Origin: CAZOJJ01 sp964580105
GTDB taxonomy: Bacteria > Bacteroidota > Rhodothermia > Rhodothermales > Rubricoccaceae
NCBI GenBank assembly: GCA_964580105.1
Contig: CAZOJJ010000037.1
Coordinates: 1-30,876, forward strand
DNA length: 30,876 nt
Direction: 5' to 3'
Numbering within the stretch: position 1 is the first letter of the stretch; each line of letters starts with the position of its first letter. The notes under the pieces were generated by a model. That model searched no databases, was not told the DNA's origin, and saw only the letters and a list, made by a program, of their open reading frames with translations. The translations under genes and the position numbers were made by a program. This document shows, piece by piece, positions 30,383 to 30,876 of the stretch.

Positions 30383-30876
30383 TCATTTGAGCAGCGTCAG
30401 CCGCTGCGTCTGCACGAAGCCGCCCGGCGCCGTCATCCGCACGAGGTACGTCCCGCTCGCCAGGTGCGAGGCGTCGAAGCGCGCCGTGTGGGCACCCGCC
30501 TCGGTGTGTGCGCCGACCAGCCGGGCCACCTCGCGGCCGAGGAGGTCGTACACCGCGAGCCGGACCTCGCCCGCCTCGGCCACCGTGAAGGGCACCACCG
30601 CCACCGGGTTGAACGGGTTGGGGTAGGCCGGCAGCAACGCCGTGCTCACAGGGAGCGCGCCGCCTTCGGTCGTCTTGGCCTCCCCGTCCTCACGATCCTC
30701 CTCACGGTCCTCCTCGCCCTCGGCATCCTTCGCGGCGGCCCGCACCGCTTCGGCGTCCGCGCCTGCCGGCACGGCCATCCACTCCTCCGCGCCGAGGGCG
30801 GCCACCGCGCGCTCCGCCAGCGACGCGCCCGCCGACGGCCCGCGCGACGCTGCAACGCGCGACGCTGCAACGCGCG
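30383..30876 (-). CDS. Type IX secretion C-terminal domain of an exported protein (partial)
   Basis: The frame is open from the window edge to the TGA at 30383, so this is the last part (about 163 codons) of a longer protein. Residues near the end form a T9SS type A sorting domain: L-P-A-Y-P-N-P-F-N-P-V, then V-R-L-A-V-Y-D-L-L-G-R-E-V-A-R-L, A-S-G-T-Y-L-V-R-M and the final V-Q-T-Q-R-L-T-L-L-K. This beta-sandwich domain directs export across the outer membrane and is usually cleaved there. Before it is a strongly charged Asp/Glu/Arg linker, and before that, at the window edge, a short V-A-A-S-R repeat. The passenger part is outside the window. The true start lies beyond 30876. Confidence 0.88.
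   Translation of the reverse strand, partial: RVAASRVAASRGPSAGASLAERAVAALGAEEWMAVPAGADAEAVRAAAKDAEGEEDREEDREDGEAKTTEGGALPVSTALLPAYPNPFNPVAVVPFTVAEAGEVRLAVYDLLGREVARLVGAHTEAGAHTARFDASHLASGTYLVRMTAPGGFVQTQRLTLLK
30845..30876. repeat. 15-bp tandem repeat at the window edge
   Basis: The unit CGACGCTGCAACGCG occurs at 30845-30859 and 30860-30874 and continues to the end of the window. In the T9SS gene frame it encodes V-A-A-S-R repeats. It may go on beyond the window, and such repeats often vary in number or end an assembly. Confidence 0.7.

Overview
The window is roughly 70% G+C chromosomal DNA from a Bacteroidota-related bacterium, most likely Rhodothermota (Rubrivirga/Rubricoccus-like). The evidence is a type IX secretion C-terminal domain with an AYPNPFNP motif, the gene order rplM-rpsI-rpsB-tsf, TAnnTTTG-like promoter elements, a cbb3-oxidase maturation cluster of ccoI and ccoS with a short fixH-like gene, and very high GC. 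The taxonomic call is inference; there is no rRNA in the window.

Layout. Positions 1-24 are the tail of a T9SS-exported protein. A tandem UspA protein (205-1059, minus) diverges from a TauE/DsbD_2-like membrane protein (1248-1958, plus). A minus-strand cbb3 maturation operon (6058 to 2437) holds a short FixH-like protein, CcoI copper P-type ATPase, CcoS and a tail-anchored FN3-like protein, followed by a small SpoIIAA-like protein. An accessory block (6341-12347) carries a GNAT remnant, a methyltransferase, an alpha/beta hydrolase, a class III cyclase-like protein, two DUF1801 proteins, a frameshifted Sel1 lipoprotein, a DUF2007 protein and a broken AlkD-like gene. SMC occupies 12468-16177 and is interrupted. 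Then come a DUF2135 lipoprotein, a PD-(D/E)XK-like protein, and the ribosomal operon rplM-rpsI-rpsB-tsf (minus, 21360 to 18529) with a good terminator. On the plus strand follow an ECF-like sigma factor, an anti-sigma-like membrane protein, DciA/DUF721 and a DUF1684 lipid- or envelope-type protein. fabF and acpP (minus) face metK, a SIMPL protein and ahcY (plus), which form part of the activated-methyl cycle. The window closes in another T9SS-exported protein.

The most striking observations are small-scale lesions. (1) smc is split by exactly 140 bp: two 43-bp perfect direct repeats flank a 97-bp G/C-only segment. Removing 140 bp restores one 1189-residue SMC frame. (2) The AlkD-like gene is interrupted by a 17-bp unit repeated almost four times. 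The three extra units keep frame but create one in-frame TGA, so a single-unit version would encode an intact 223-residue protein. (3) Several families of short palindromic or AT-richer repeats sit between genes, and one of them appears to supply the end of ccoI. I found no complete mobile element, CRISPR array, tRNA or rRNA. No clearly new multigene system is evident; the candidates offered are the two repeat-broken genes, an altered class III cyclase and the unusual extra members of the cco operon.
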